Below are positions 1 through 16,500 of a stretch of 64,000 bases of DNA, piece after piece (positions within the stretch are counted from its first letter, which is position 1; the number at the start of each line of letters is the position of its first letter). Under the pieces are notes generated by a model that saw only the letters and a program-made list of their open reading frames with translations, was not told the origin of the DNA and searched no databases. Source of the DNA: Neospora caninum Liverpool. Its lineage: Eukaryota; Apicomplexa; Conoidasida; Eucoccidiorida; Sarcocystidae. The stretch is from NCBI RefSeq assembly GCF_000208865.1, contig NC_018398.1, positions 4,110,812 through 4,174,811 on the forward strand, in the 5' to 3' direction. Both the position numbers and the translations under genes were made by a program.

Positions 1-623
1 GAGCGTATCAAGGAGCATTCGATCTCTGATAAAATTCGGCCCGTGTCACCCTGTTACCACACTACCAAAGACGCGCACACTTAAATCAACCTAGTGCGGC
101 AGGCTCCTGCGGAAGGTGGGATATCTGTGTGGCTGGCGACTTTGTGCTTTGTTTCTCAGCATTTTCGAGCGGTCCGTCTTTGCTAGCAAGACAAATTGCG
201 TTCCGGCAACAAGGCGCACGGAAGATTCGCAGTTTCCATGTCAAGTGTCATCTTGCGACGAAAGCTCTGTGCTTAATAAGTGTTCTGTCTACCCAGCAAA
301 TCTAGACACGGGCGTGTCCACAACAATTGCCGTTGGGTCGCTCCAAAAAATCAAACGTTTCCAAACTATTGTGATTTCTCAAGAATATAGATTAAAACAT
401 GAACAGTTCCGGTTTCTTCAGTATCGTAACGAAACTGGCGGGATCGGGTTCTGGCGGGGCCAGAGCTGTGTGGGAGACAGAAATTCGGGGGGACAGAAAC
501 AAAACAGAACGGCATATCAGTCGGCTGTTCAGCTTCTCATCAACAATCAAGAACATACTTTGGTGATCGCACACAAGGCAAATAGAGGAAAAAATCAAAA
601 CGGAGGAGAGTTTAACACATTTT
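1..623. other. Intergenic / calmodulin 3' flank
   Basis: No gene is supported here. The part next to the calmodulin stop codon is presumably its 3' untranslated region. An open frame on the plus strand runs through it into the calmodulin exon but starts at GTG and has no recognisable domain. Confidence 0.6.
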
Positions 624-4831
<4,208 letters not shown>

Positions 4832-6632
4832 ATGAAGAAGTCAGGAACAAAGCAGCCCGTGAGGCTGTATGTGCGGGGGATCGTGCTCGGATACAAAAGG
4901 TACGTTTTGCATGGTTCATGGATTTTTGCCGTGGACACAGCATGTGAATTGCTTCGATGACACGGAGTAATTTATGTTTTTTTATTATTTGCGATATGGG
5001 TGGTACTGGGCACGTTTGCCGGTTGCGTTCTGTGGGCTGCCGCGCACGACCGGAGAGTGAATTTTCTTCGACTTCTTGAGGCTGTGGGGGCGCGTTTCTG
5101 ACATGCCCAGTGCTCGATCTCTTGCAGAAACCGACTGACGATGTCTTCTGACTTTTTCCACGTACGCAGGGGATGGATAAGTCTCCTCAGCTTTTTTCCG
5201 GAAGCAGGAGGCGACGACAAACGCCCGTCAAAAACCTGCAAACTCGCATGCCATACCGGGGTTTCGAAACTAGCATGTGTGCGCCGGAGTGCTTCCTCAC
5301 TTTACTGTACTGTACGGGTGGATCCCTTTCCTGGACAGCGTGCATTCAGCGGCTCCAGGCGTTTGCCTCCTCCTTTTTTCTGCAAGCATGTGCCGGTGCC
5401 TTCTGTCCGAGTACAGTCGTACGATGTAGCCGTTCCTTTCTAATGGATCGCGGACGTCTGCAGTCAACTGTGTTCCCCTGTTCACGATCCCCCGGCAAAA
5501 GAGGCGCTCCACCGGGCACAAGTTTTGAGATTGGAGACAGGCGACGCTGCTGATCTAGTGGACTATCTCAGCGTACGGCGGGCTTCGAGGGGTTGCACAG
5601 GCTGAGCGTACGGCCCGCCGTTCCCTGTTTCTCCTTACGTCTGTTTGTTGGCTTCGACGCCTTCCGTGGCTCTATTGGTTGAAACAAGTGATTCTTTCGT
5701 CGCTTGTTACTGCTCGGGAACCCCAGCAATTGAGGGTCGCCAGCAGCTGAAACCGTCTCTTCGAGAGCACTGGCCTTCGGGGTCATGCCAGTGAAAGACC
5801 GTTGTTAAATTTACGTTGAGTTGCCTTGCCCCACTCGTTTCCTTTTTCTGTTAAAAACCCGTATACTTCCATCAAAGACTTAAGGAACTTGGAGGCGTGT
5901 TCGTCATTGTGGTTCCGTTTGTCGTTTCTGCGCAGATCCAAGGTCAACCAGTACCCGTCGTGCTCCCTGTTGCAGCTGGAGGGTGTGAACGACCGCAAAG
6001 ACACCCAATTCTACCTTGGCAAGCGTGTTGCCTACGTCTACAAGGCCAAGACGGAGAAGCAAGGCTCCAAGTACAGAGTGAGTTTCTGTTGCTCTTTCAC
6101 AGGCACCCCATCAGCCCATGTGGAAGGGGGCTCTTTTCGCCATATGTGGGGGAGGAGTCCGTACGGAGAGGCATGCAAGAAGGCCAAGTATTTACATCGC
6201 CGTGTACTTCCCTGATGCTCGTATGTCGGGGCGAGTGTGCGGTACTCCGGGAATGTGCTCCTTTCCTCTGAGGGATCGCATGACAGGGAGTAGTCGAGGG
6301 CCGGGCGGCGTCAGGGAGGGGGGGGGGGGCGCCGCTCGCTGTGGTTCTACTTTTGTAGCATCCATGAAACGTGGGATAAGACACAGTCAGGTATTTCTTT
6401 TTTCTCACGGCTGTAAAAGTTCTTTGAAACGACGTGGCCGTTTCACAAGTTGTCAAAGGTGGCTTCGCTGTGCTGCTGCGCCTGTGTCTCTCCCTCTCCT
6501 CAGGTCATTTGGGGACGCATCCGCCGCCCTCACGGGAATGGCGGCATTGTGCGCGCGAAGTTCCGCAACAACTTGCCTCCCAGCTCCATCGCTGGCCGCG
6601 TGCGCGTGTTCCTGTACCCCTCAAACATCTGA
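4832..6632 (+). CDS. RPL35A: 60S ribosomal protein eL33 (RPL35A)
   Basis: Large-subunit ribosomal protein eL33, also called L35Ae, a small basic rRNA-binding protein of the cytosolic ribosome. Exons 4832-4899, 5936-6077 and 6504-6632 join in frame to 339 nt, 112 residues, the usual family size. The first exon encodes [23 protein letters not shown]; the last contains the family signature [18 protein letters not shown] and ends FLYPSNI. Donors are GTACGT and GTGAGT and acceptors GCGCAG and CTCAG. The ATG is the only one in frame before the conserved [10 protein letters not shown] block. The first intron is about 1 kb, long for a ribosomal protein gene. It converges on the CDK gene downstream. 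Confidence 0.97.
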
Positions 6633-9600
6633 GGGCGAGCTGAAGATCTCTTACTGTATTGTTGAAAGACAGAGGAACGGGGAAGGTTCTGCCCTCGAGG
6701 GTGTTCCAACATGTCTAGAAACTGTGGCCTAGTCTGTGGAGCATTTGGCGTGGTCGACCTTCGTTGTATTTTCTGTCCCTTCTGTGCTTAAAACAGAAGT
6801 TGCGTCTCCCCATGGACTCGTCGTGAACTTCTTACCGTTTCTTTCTCTTGGATGCCGCACCGGCGATGCTGATGCGGAACAGTCGAGTCTGTCCCCAAGC
6901 ACAGGTGCACTTCTTCTGCCACCTCGCGAAAGAAGGTAGTGGATTTCTGGACAAAGGCACGACACGAATGCTGCAGTTTGCACATGCCGTTGTTTGGTGC
7001 TAATATAGGGTAAGCTGGCAACGCTCCAATTTACGGCTCAGGTCAGAAGTGGTGTCTTCTGTCGCGACTTTGTTCAAAGATGCGTGGATGCCCAAAACGG
7101 ATGGCTTGGCAGCGCGCCGCCGAGAATTGTGATTCGTTGGATCTTTTTCTTTGGTGACGCCGCCGTGTATTGGTTCGGAGACAGCAGAGCCACTCGGACG
7201 GCTCAAGACTAGCAGAGAATTGAGCGCGTAGTAAGACCTTCCCCACAAATCAGGCAGAACGCTGTTCAGTGACATGCGGGCCGCCGGGTCCCTCGTGTCT
7301 TCATCGCGTTCTTGCGAAACTCGCATACAGGATGTGTCGAGGCACACGCCTGCAGACAAAACGAAACTGGCGTCTCTCCGGCGCAGGTGACAACGCACTC
7401 TGCAGAATCGAACGGGGAACGACAGCGTTGTGCGATGTCCTGTTACCTAAGCGCCCGCGACGTTTACGCATGTGTACGAACGCTTCTGTGTTCCTTGTGA
7501 TGTGCGTGGTGTGTTTGTGAGAACGTCAGAGTCTGTTGCAGTATAGCTGCGTACGCGCGTTTGGTCGTACAGCTTATCAGGATGCCGCGATGATGATACA
7601 ACATAACCTTGGATCAACCATCGGACAGCAATGCGCTGGCGAGACTTACAGGTGTCTGATCCAACGTGGCGATCCTTAAGCTCGACAACGGTTCTTTACT
7701 GTGCTCTGTGCCGACGTTCAGTTAGATGGTTCTCTGACCACGGTATACTTTGTGATTCGGTTTCTTTTCTACCGCAGTCCACTGGCTCGGGAGGATGAGA
7801 AGCATCTTACCATGGATCAACCATCGTACATCGCTTCTGGCGAAGTTTGAAGAGGCTGACTCGGGTTTCAGTGGACTGCAACCTCGCGTCTCCATGTGTG
7901 TGTTGCTTTTACTACTCGAGTACGCCAGTGGCTGTGATGCTGTTTGTCCGCGTATCCTTGATAGCTCCTTGGTCATAGAAGCTCTCAGAAGAATCGTGAA
8001 GCTGTTCTGAGAGCAGAGGGTGGAATAATTTCGTGTGTAAGCACTTCTTGAGACGTTGGAGCTCGGATTGAAATAGCCACACACATCACCTGGGTCTGCT
8101 TTTGGAGATCCACCGAGAAATCCATTTTGCAGACTAGCAAGAGAAATCGCCACGGAATGAAAAATCCCGCTGTGGTCAAATGCGCTCGGGAGCACATCTC
8201 GAAAACGAGTGCTTTTTAAATCTTGGAAATCAAAGTTACCCAGTGTTCAAGGTTGACCGGAACTGTTCTGACGGGCGCAAAACCCGGTTTTAGCAAAACT
8301 CAGCAGAACGCCTTTCGCGGCTAGCAGACCATCCAGAGTACTGTGCGCCTTTTCTAGCGTTTCTGCGATACTTCACTTCCATGTGGCGGCTCCACTCACC
8401 AGAGGACGACACAACACATGACGTCTTTCTGGCCTCTCAATGCCGCAGATTTGTTTCGACTTCTGTCTCACTTGGGGCGTGTGACAGGCCTGTGGTTTCC
8501 AATTATTACATAGTGTGTTAGGACGCATTCATTCGACGGTTCACATTTTTTTAAGGTATGAATGTTGAAGGACAACCATCATGACGGCCTGGAATAATCA
8601 TGTTCTGCTTGGGAGGATTGAATGCCACTCTTTGGCGTAAACAAGTTTCGTGAATCAGCATATGTTGACCCCGAGTCGCTTTCGTTGAACACCTTTCAAG
8701 GCAAGGTCCGTATGTGGCGTTGAACGTCGGTGTGCACAGCGTCACGAAGAAAGATACCGCCTTTCGGCTGAGCCCCTGTGGGAGTGGACGCGGGAAGTTT
8801 CGTTTTGTTATAGAAGAGGCGGATACAGCTGATGACTTGTTCGAAGCTTACCACACGTAGCCGGCGAAAAAGAGACTTCCCGTGGAGCTTGTTCTGCCCC
8901 CAAAGTAGGAAGATGCAAGAACCACCCTGTCGACACAGCGGGAGACTCGCGCTGCTGTACTCCGCCCGCGGCGTTCGAACTAAAACGTCTTTCGGTGCAA
9001 GTTTTTTCTTCCCGCCGCGCTCACAGGTGTACCAGTAACATAATGGGACCATGTGGGCACAGGGCATCCTTGAGTGTCTGCGGGCAGGGGTGCCTCAGTA
9101 GTCAGAGACAAGACTAGATGAAAGAACGCCAGTGTCGAGTTCGACAAAAGCATTTCGAGTTCCTCGCACGTCGGACGTACACCAAGCACTACTTCGTGTC
9201 AGGTTTTGTTTTCCACTTCTCTTCCCAACGACGCGTAAGAACCAGCCGTCTCAAAAAAGAGCAAACCTCTGTTCGCCTTGCACACCCCCTTCGAGTTCTG
9301 TCTGATTTCTCCTCTGCTATTCCGTTTCTCCTCTTGTTTTTTTTTCCGTGTCTGATCTCTCTTTCCATCGCTCCGTTTCATGGCGCAGCCTCTCCACAAC
9401 TGCTTGCTCTGGTTAACTCGAGAGGACAATAGAACACTTGGCGCCGGCGCATCACCCGAACGATTCTCTCGTGCATGGACCTTTCGGAAGGCCCTGACTC
9501 GCTACAGTTGTTGACACTCTCCACGCCTTCCCTCCTGCTCTTCTCTTTTCCTGCTTCCCCAGTCTTCTCTCGCTGCCAGGACGCGTCGAGGCGGTGGAAC

Positions 9601-10574
9601 GACGGGCCTTTTGCGGTTCGGCGGGACTCTGGCTCCGCGGCTGGCGCACCCCTCTGCTTTCTTTCCTGCTCTTTCTCTGCCTTCGCCATGGACAGACGGC
9701 ACATTCTTCGTCACTCTCGCGATTTCTCGTTCCTTTCGCTTCTCTTCAGATGCACCGCGACCAGCGCCCGTGCCTCGCTCTCTCCGTCTCTCTTCGACTG
9801 CGCCTCCGCGTAACCCGACAAGCGGCGCATTCTGAACGGGGCAAAAATTTACACTCTCTGCGTCGCCCTTCCTCTCCGGCGATGAATGACGGGGGAGCGA
9901 AGGCAAACCCGAGTCTGGACTGAGACAGCCGGAAGCCGGAACCTGAAGAGGCTCACGACCGGAAGGCGACGTCCCTGCTGAGCAAACAGACAGGCAAGCG
10001 ACGACAGTAGACTGGATCTTGAGCGAGAACGAAAAACAAGGCACACGATTGGTTTTCAGAGAGCCACGGTGACATCGTTTGCTTCACTGACCGTCTCGTT
10101 CGTCTCTTTCTCTAACAGAGAGAAGCAACGCGACAAAGAAACGCGAAATCCCTTCTCCGTGCCGACCACGTGTAAAAGTTCTTCCCGTTTTCCCTGGAGG
10201 CTTCTGCTAGACTTGTCTCTGTTGGAGGTGGTTGACTTTCGTAGTGCACATGCGCCAATACGAATGTAGGATTCACCTCAGATAGCTCCTTTGGAGACCG
10301 CCTCTCTCCGCCTCCATCGTCTTCCCCCCCTCAATACGCTTCTGTAATGCTCTCTCTTTCGCGTTCTGCCTTTCCGCCTTGCCTCTCCCATTCTCCGCGA
10401 CTCGCCACCAGTTCTTCCTTTGGCGCTGCCTCACTGCTGGACCAATCGCCCTCGCGTGGTCTGTGTCTTGAGTGTTTTCGTTCTGCAAAAATGCTTGTTT
10501 CCTTCACTACGCGCTACCTTTCCCCTCCTCTCTCTGTCTCTGCCTCGCTGTCTCACAAAACTGTCGTCTCGTTC
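6633..10574. other. Convergent intergenic region, eL33 and CDK 3' flanks
   Basis: Roughly 3.9 kb between two gene ends that face each other. It should contain both 3' untranslated regions. Open frames on both strands (for example minus 7722-8195 and minus 9502-10044) show no domain; the second looks like antisense of a pyrimidine-rich stretch. A short near-repeat around 7608 and 7812 is reported in the findings. Confidence 0.5.
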
Positions 10575-13500
10575 TCATCTCGCGTGGTCCCCTTTTGCCT
10601 TCTGGCGGGTCTCACTGCCGTGGGGGATGCGGCCAAAGTTCGTCGCGCGAGACGCTTCACTCCGCAGTGTGGTACTCCCGCGCACCGCAGCTGTTCTCGC
10701 GTACCCGTCTCCTGTTTTTCCTTCGGCGTCAGACATCCGTCTTCGCTTCCCGTCTCGTCCTTTCCGCCGCTCTTTCTCTTCGCCTCGACGCCGGTGAGAA
10801 TCGTCGCAGTAGACCCCGCCTCGCATGTCTCTCTCTCGGTGATCTCTCGCGTCCCGGCCTTCAGCGCTGTCCTCGCGCCCCCGACTCCGCTTCTCCTCTT
10901 TCCCGTGGTCTCGCCGCCGATCCTTCCGGTGACACGACGCGCGGTCGTCCCGGCCCAGGCTCCCGCGCTCTGTGTGCGGTCGGCGGAAATCGCTTCCTCT
11001 CTCTCGCCGCGCTTTCTCGGCAGGCGACCACTCTCGCGACTTGCCGTGACTCCACCGATCCAGCGCGGCAGTGTCTCCTTTCTCCACCCCTCGTCTTCGT
11101 CGCTCTTCTTCCTCACGCGGGCCGAGGCGCGGCTGCGCATCTTGCCGAGCAAAACCCAACGGAGAAGCTTGGAAGGCCGCGCGGGCATCGCCACGGCCCG
11201 AAGAGCCCAGGGCGAAAGGCGGGGGCCGACCCTCCTTGGAAACGCTCGAGGAGGCGAAGGAGGGGTACGTCCTCTTTCGCTCTCCATCCCGTCCTCCCCG
11301 GACCTCGTCTTCGTGAGGCGGGGAGAAAGGTGAGACAGAGTGGGAAGAAAACGCTGTGGACCTGCCTGGAAAGCTCGCGTCTTCTCTCTCTTGTCGCCTG
11401 TCGGGTTGACCACTGTCTCTCTCGTGGTGCCGCGTGCTCCCCGCGTGCCGCGACTCCGGGGACGCCCGCGGTCTCCCTCGTAGTTCTTCATGCTCTCTCT
11501 CGCGCGCCTTCTGGGCGTCTCGGCTGTGCAGCCCGCGGTCTCTCTCGTCTTTCTCTCGATAGGCTCCGCAGCTGAGCAGATCGCCTTCCTCGCCGCGAGC
11601 ACCCACGCCGACAGCCAGCGCTGCGAGCGCGTCCGGACTCGACAGCTGACTCTCGACGGACGGCAGGGACATGCGTTTCAGGTCTTCCTGAGCACGGGGA
11701 GACCGGTTGCTCTCCAAGCTGTCTCTGTGTCGACCGCCAAAGGCCTTCTCGCCGTCGCGCGGTTCCGGCCTCTCTCTCTCCGTCTTCCCGCCGTTGTCTC
11801 GCCAGTCCTCACGTCCACGGCGATACCCGAGTTGCTTCGATTTGTCTTCGGACCCTTTCCCCTCTTTCTTGCCCGTCCTCGCGCCCTCGTCCCTGACCGC
11901 TTCGCGCCTCCCCTCCGCACCGGTTCCGCTCGCGTCGCAGATCCCGTCTTCCGACCCCTCCGGCCTCGCAGCTTGCTCCTGCCAAGGCGCCGCCCCTGCC
12001 GCACCGGCCTCGGCCTTCTCGTGTGCATGCTTCTCTGCTTTCTCGGAAACTCCATCTGCATGCGCAGGGACTCCTCGCCCACCCGATGAGCAGGGGGCGT
12101 TGCTTTGGGCCGCGCGCTTGAAGAGGTCGAAGGCCTTTCGTCTTCTCTCTTCTTGTTTCTTCGCGACTGCTGACAAATGCGACGCGCCGTCGGCTGCCTT
12201 CTCGCTTCCGTCTCCCTCCAAACCTAGGGCCTCGTGTGCCGGAAACAACAGAGCCAACGAACCCGGAGACAACTGCGCGCCGGAACCGAATTCGTCGGCT
12301 TCTCTTCCTGTCTCACATCCTCTCGCGTCGGTCTCCGCTGCGTCTCTCGCGTGCACGCCGCGCTTGCCCCGGTGCGCCCGATCTGCGCGCTCGTCTCCCT
12401 CCTCCCTGCCGCGCTTTCTCACTCGACGAGACTCGCCGGCGCTGTCCGGCTCGTCGCGACCGCGCCGGAACGCAAAGCCCGCGCCGCCTGCGCCGCGATG
12501 CTCCGGCGAAACCGACAAGGACGGCGACGACCGCCGCGACTTCTCTTCCCATTTCCTCCTGGAGTGCGAGCTATCGCTTGAAGGCAGTGGGTAGTCTGTC
12601 TCTGCGCCCCGGTCTCGGCTCCTCCTGTCCCACGCCTCCGGCCATCTGTCGTCGCGCGCGCGACTCTCGCGAGGGGACCACCACTTCCCCTCCCGACCGC
12701 CTTCTTTCCGACCCCGCGAGGTCGCGCAGAGACTCTCGCCCCCTCGCCTCTTGCCTGTCTCCTCGTCGCTGTTCGTCATGTCGCTGACAGACCCGCCAGG
12801 AGACGCGTGCGCCGAGGCCTCGGCGATGCTCGCCAAGCTGCGCTGCGGCGGGTCCTTTCCCAGGTGCCCAGAAGAGAAAGACGCGTGACCGGACGCGTCG
12901 TGGCCTCGCCGGCTGTGGCGGTGGAAACGGCTGCTCGGACTCACTCCGCGCTCGTTCCGCTCTTCGTCTCGCCTCCCTCCGCTTCGCTCCCCCGCCTCTC
13001 TGCCTCGCGCCTTCTCTCCAGCTCGCCACGAGGCGTACACGTCTCTCTCTCGCTCCTCGGAGCCGCGCGGCGACCTGCGCGCGCTCGCCCCACTCGCCCC
13101 CCGTCGCTCGCCCTCTCTGCCGCGCTCCTCGTCCCCGATCTCGCGGAGGCAGCGCCCGCGGAAGCCGCCTTTGTGGCTCGGCGCATGCACGCCTGAGTCG
13201 CCGAACGCGCTGTCGCGTCCTCGCCGGCCTTCTCTCTCTTCTCGGCCATCTGGGCAGAAGGCGCAACCCACACAGCGACAAAAAAGACAGAGCAGAGAAA
13301 GCAGTGGAGAAAGGGGAAGACAGAGCGAAAAAGGGAAACACGGTCCTCCACGCGTGGCCCATTCGGCGCGCCTCAGACCACCCATCGAGACACACGCGGC
13401 GCCACGACCCGGTTTGTATGCGCAGGCATGCCTCTAGGAAAACACTTGCATACACTGACCGAAACAGATTTTTATGTATATCTGAAAATGAAAAAGGACA

Positions 13501-16500
13501 ACCGTTGAGCACGGAATCGCCTGCACGGGGAAGAGTCAGAGAGATGGCCGGCTGCAGGCGCGCGTGTGGGGAGACAGGATATACAGTTTGAACGCCCCCC
13601 GTCCCGGTTTGCAGTAGTTGCGTCTGTTTCCTTCGCAGCAATGCACGTCTCCGCGCCGATCCACATGCACCGTGCGACCCGCCGGGCGGTTTTCTGTCTC
13701 CGGAGACCTCTTTGTGTGTTCATCGCGAGGCAATGCGCGCGACTCAGAAACCTCTCGCTTACAGTGCCTTCTGTCCACGCGATCCTGTTCTGTGTGCTCG
13801 TTCCAACTCCCCGGTGAGAAGTGCGTGGACACAGGCGGCGGCGAGACAAAGGAGGGCGGCACGGAGTCCTGTTTCTCGTCTTCGCGTCGTTCTTCTCCCT
13901 CCTTTTCCCGGTCGTCGCCTGGCTCCTCTGCGTGCCAGGGGTTGTCGCCGCGTTCGTCTCGCCGCATCTGCGTAAACGCCTCTCTCTCTTTCCGCGGGAA
14001 GAGATCTGAAGACGCGGCGAACGACGCCGGCGCGCCTTCGACAGACGAAGGCGGGTGAGACAGCGCAGGCTGCTCGGCAGCTCCAGGAGGATGCGCAAGC
14101 GAGGCAGAGAGCGGAAGAGAAAGGCGCGCCGCCCCGGGAGGCTCCGCAGACGACCCTGAAGACGCAGTCTCTTGAGTCGATACTCCCGAAACACTCGCCA
14201 CAGGCGGAGTGGGGGAGAGAGAATCCCGGCGGCGCTGGTCCAGCTTCTGGCGTTCGCAGTAAAGGTGACGTAAGGCTGAAGACAGAGACAGGGAAAAACG
14301 TGGAAAACGCAGCCTTTGCGGCGGGGGAGAAGCGACGCCGCGAAAAGACGCTACCGAATCTTTCTCTCCGGAAGGATGAGCGGAACAGATCGCTCCCCCG
14401 TTCACACGCGCTCCGCCTTTCCGTCCGTCCCCCCCTTGCGTCTTCCTGCACGTCTCTCTCTTGTGCCACGTCTCCACGCTTCTTCTGTGGCACGCCCTTG
14501 CGTCGTTTTCCAAGAAATCGCACCTTCGAGTCTCGCTGCTTTCCTCTCCAAGTTGCGCGTCCAGGCGGCGACGCGAGCTTCCTCCACAGACACCCGCCTG
14601 TGCGAAAAGAGAAGGCACATGCAAGCACCTCTAATTCCTGAGGAGGCGCACCCACGCACTGCTTCCCGTCGGCGAAAATGCCGCTATTCGCGTCAGACCG
14701 GACTTCACATTGCGAGCGTCGTTTCACTCTGCGAGGAGGACGTGCAAACGCTTCCATGCCGCGTGGCACATACATGCCGACACCGCCGCGCAAAATGCAT
14801 CGTTTGCTGTCATCGCAAAGACCCGCGAAAGAGGAGACATGCAAACCGATGCGTCTCAAATCTCACGCGACGCGTGCGTCCATGCAGGCATATCTACTGA
14901 TCTACAGCTACTTACATAAGTACACGCAGATGAATATACATGCATATGCATGTCCACACAGATACAGCTACGTGCCTCGACGGATATGGATCTACACATC
15001 CACATATATATATATATATATATATATGCATTTCTGTATGTGCAGAAAGGTGGAGGGACGCGAGAGAAGTGCTTAGGGCTGCCTGTGTTTCTGTGCGGGT
15101 CACGAGTTGAGACGAAGTGGGAATTTGCCTCACTCGCATCGAATGTCGTCTGCAGCGGCAGAGCCTTCCTTCCCGGGTCCTTTCTTTGCATGCGCCGCTC
15201 CCACCTGACGCGGTTCGCGGCCGCCTCGTCGCTGCGCATGCTTCGAGACGTAGCTGTGCGCCGCGTGAAGATTCGCTCGCTTTTCAACTCTGCACAGTCG
15301 CGAGACGCACGCGAGAACAAGCTCAAACCGGGAGAAGAGACAGCGACCAGAGAGAGAAGCCGCGAGAACGCAGATCGAGCTCTAAGGCAGAGAGGCGCGG
15401 AGGCGAACGTTTGCAGCAACCGACGCGCGGAGAGTCGCAAAAACGAAGGCGCGAAAGTCTGGCATTTGCCGCACTTGGAAATGGGCAAACGAAAGCAGAA
15501 ACCCCGCTCCACAGCAAGAAAGAGGGGAGCAAGGATCGCGTGACCGTCGGCAGAAGACACAGATGCCACGGAACCCTCACCGTCTTGGAAGAGGATGCGT
15601 GGAGAACCATCGATGTTGGAGCGCGGCCCTCGCGGTGATTCGCTTAGCTGAAAAAAGCGGAAAAGGACCCAGTGAACACACTCGTCTTCCTCGGCACCAC
15701 GACGCCGATCCGGATAAAACTAAATACACCCACACAGGCGCTTTTCTACACAGATGTCACGCTGCGAAAAACGTCCCGGTACTGGGGCGAAAGGCTTCGC
15801 GCATGTTCTCTCCTTTCGGTCTGTAGCTTTCTCCGGGAGTCGGGGATGGCGGCTGTATCGCCTTGCACGGCATTTTGAAAACACGCCTCTGCATGCAACT
15901 GTGCTTCGCACCTGCCTCGCTCCATCGGCGTATCAACCAAGGCAAAGGCTGGGGATCACTACATGTCTACATATACACGAATATATATATATATATATAT
16001 ATATATGGACATGATGTCTGCGCATTCGGGCAGCAGCGTGGATGGGGCCCTCTGTACATGTCTGTGAGCTTCTCCAGTCTCTCTCGTCAGATTTGCACGA
16101 GAAGGCCTCACCAGGATTCCACGCAAGCAGCTGGCGGAGCAGATCCCAGCCTTCGTCGCCTATTCTGGAAGGCAAGGAGACAAGACACAAAGGAAGGGAG
16201 ACGCCCCCTCAGGCCCAGCGAAAAAGTCAGACGGTTCCCGCCGGCCCTCGCTTGCCGAGGAGACGGCGAGCAGCAAAAACTAATATCTCTCTATCTGGCA
16301 GGAAGAGGTGCACACAGCGTCTCGAGGCAGAGACTAACGGACGCGCTTCCTTCCGATCTTCGCAGTTTTTTTATGCACTGGGGAGGCGAGACCGAGGCGA
16401 ATGAGCAGAGAGCGCCCTTACTGGTTGCGGTATTTGAAGAGCCGTTGAATCTCGAGAGACCGGTCGACGCCGCTTCCGTCGAACACGGAGTCACGCGCAA

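Noticed and set aside
7722..8195. Minus-strand frame of 157 codons downstream of eL33
   Set aside because: Starts at a non-recognised context, shows no domain and lies in a convergent 3' flank.
10347..12594. Long plus-strand open frames (10347-11333, 10472-11575, 11707-12594)
   Set aside because: They are antisense to the Arg/Glu-rich CDK tail in GC-rich DNA where stops are rare; content is biased to Ser/Leu/Arg without domains.
14856..15569. Minus-strand frame of 237 codons within a CDK intron
   Set aside because: Half of it is an (IY)n artefact of an AT microsatellite. A short part near 15230-15304 (in another frame) could be a CDK exon, but it would not resolve the phase of the following exon.
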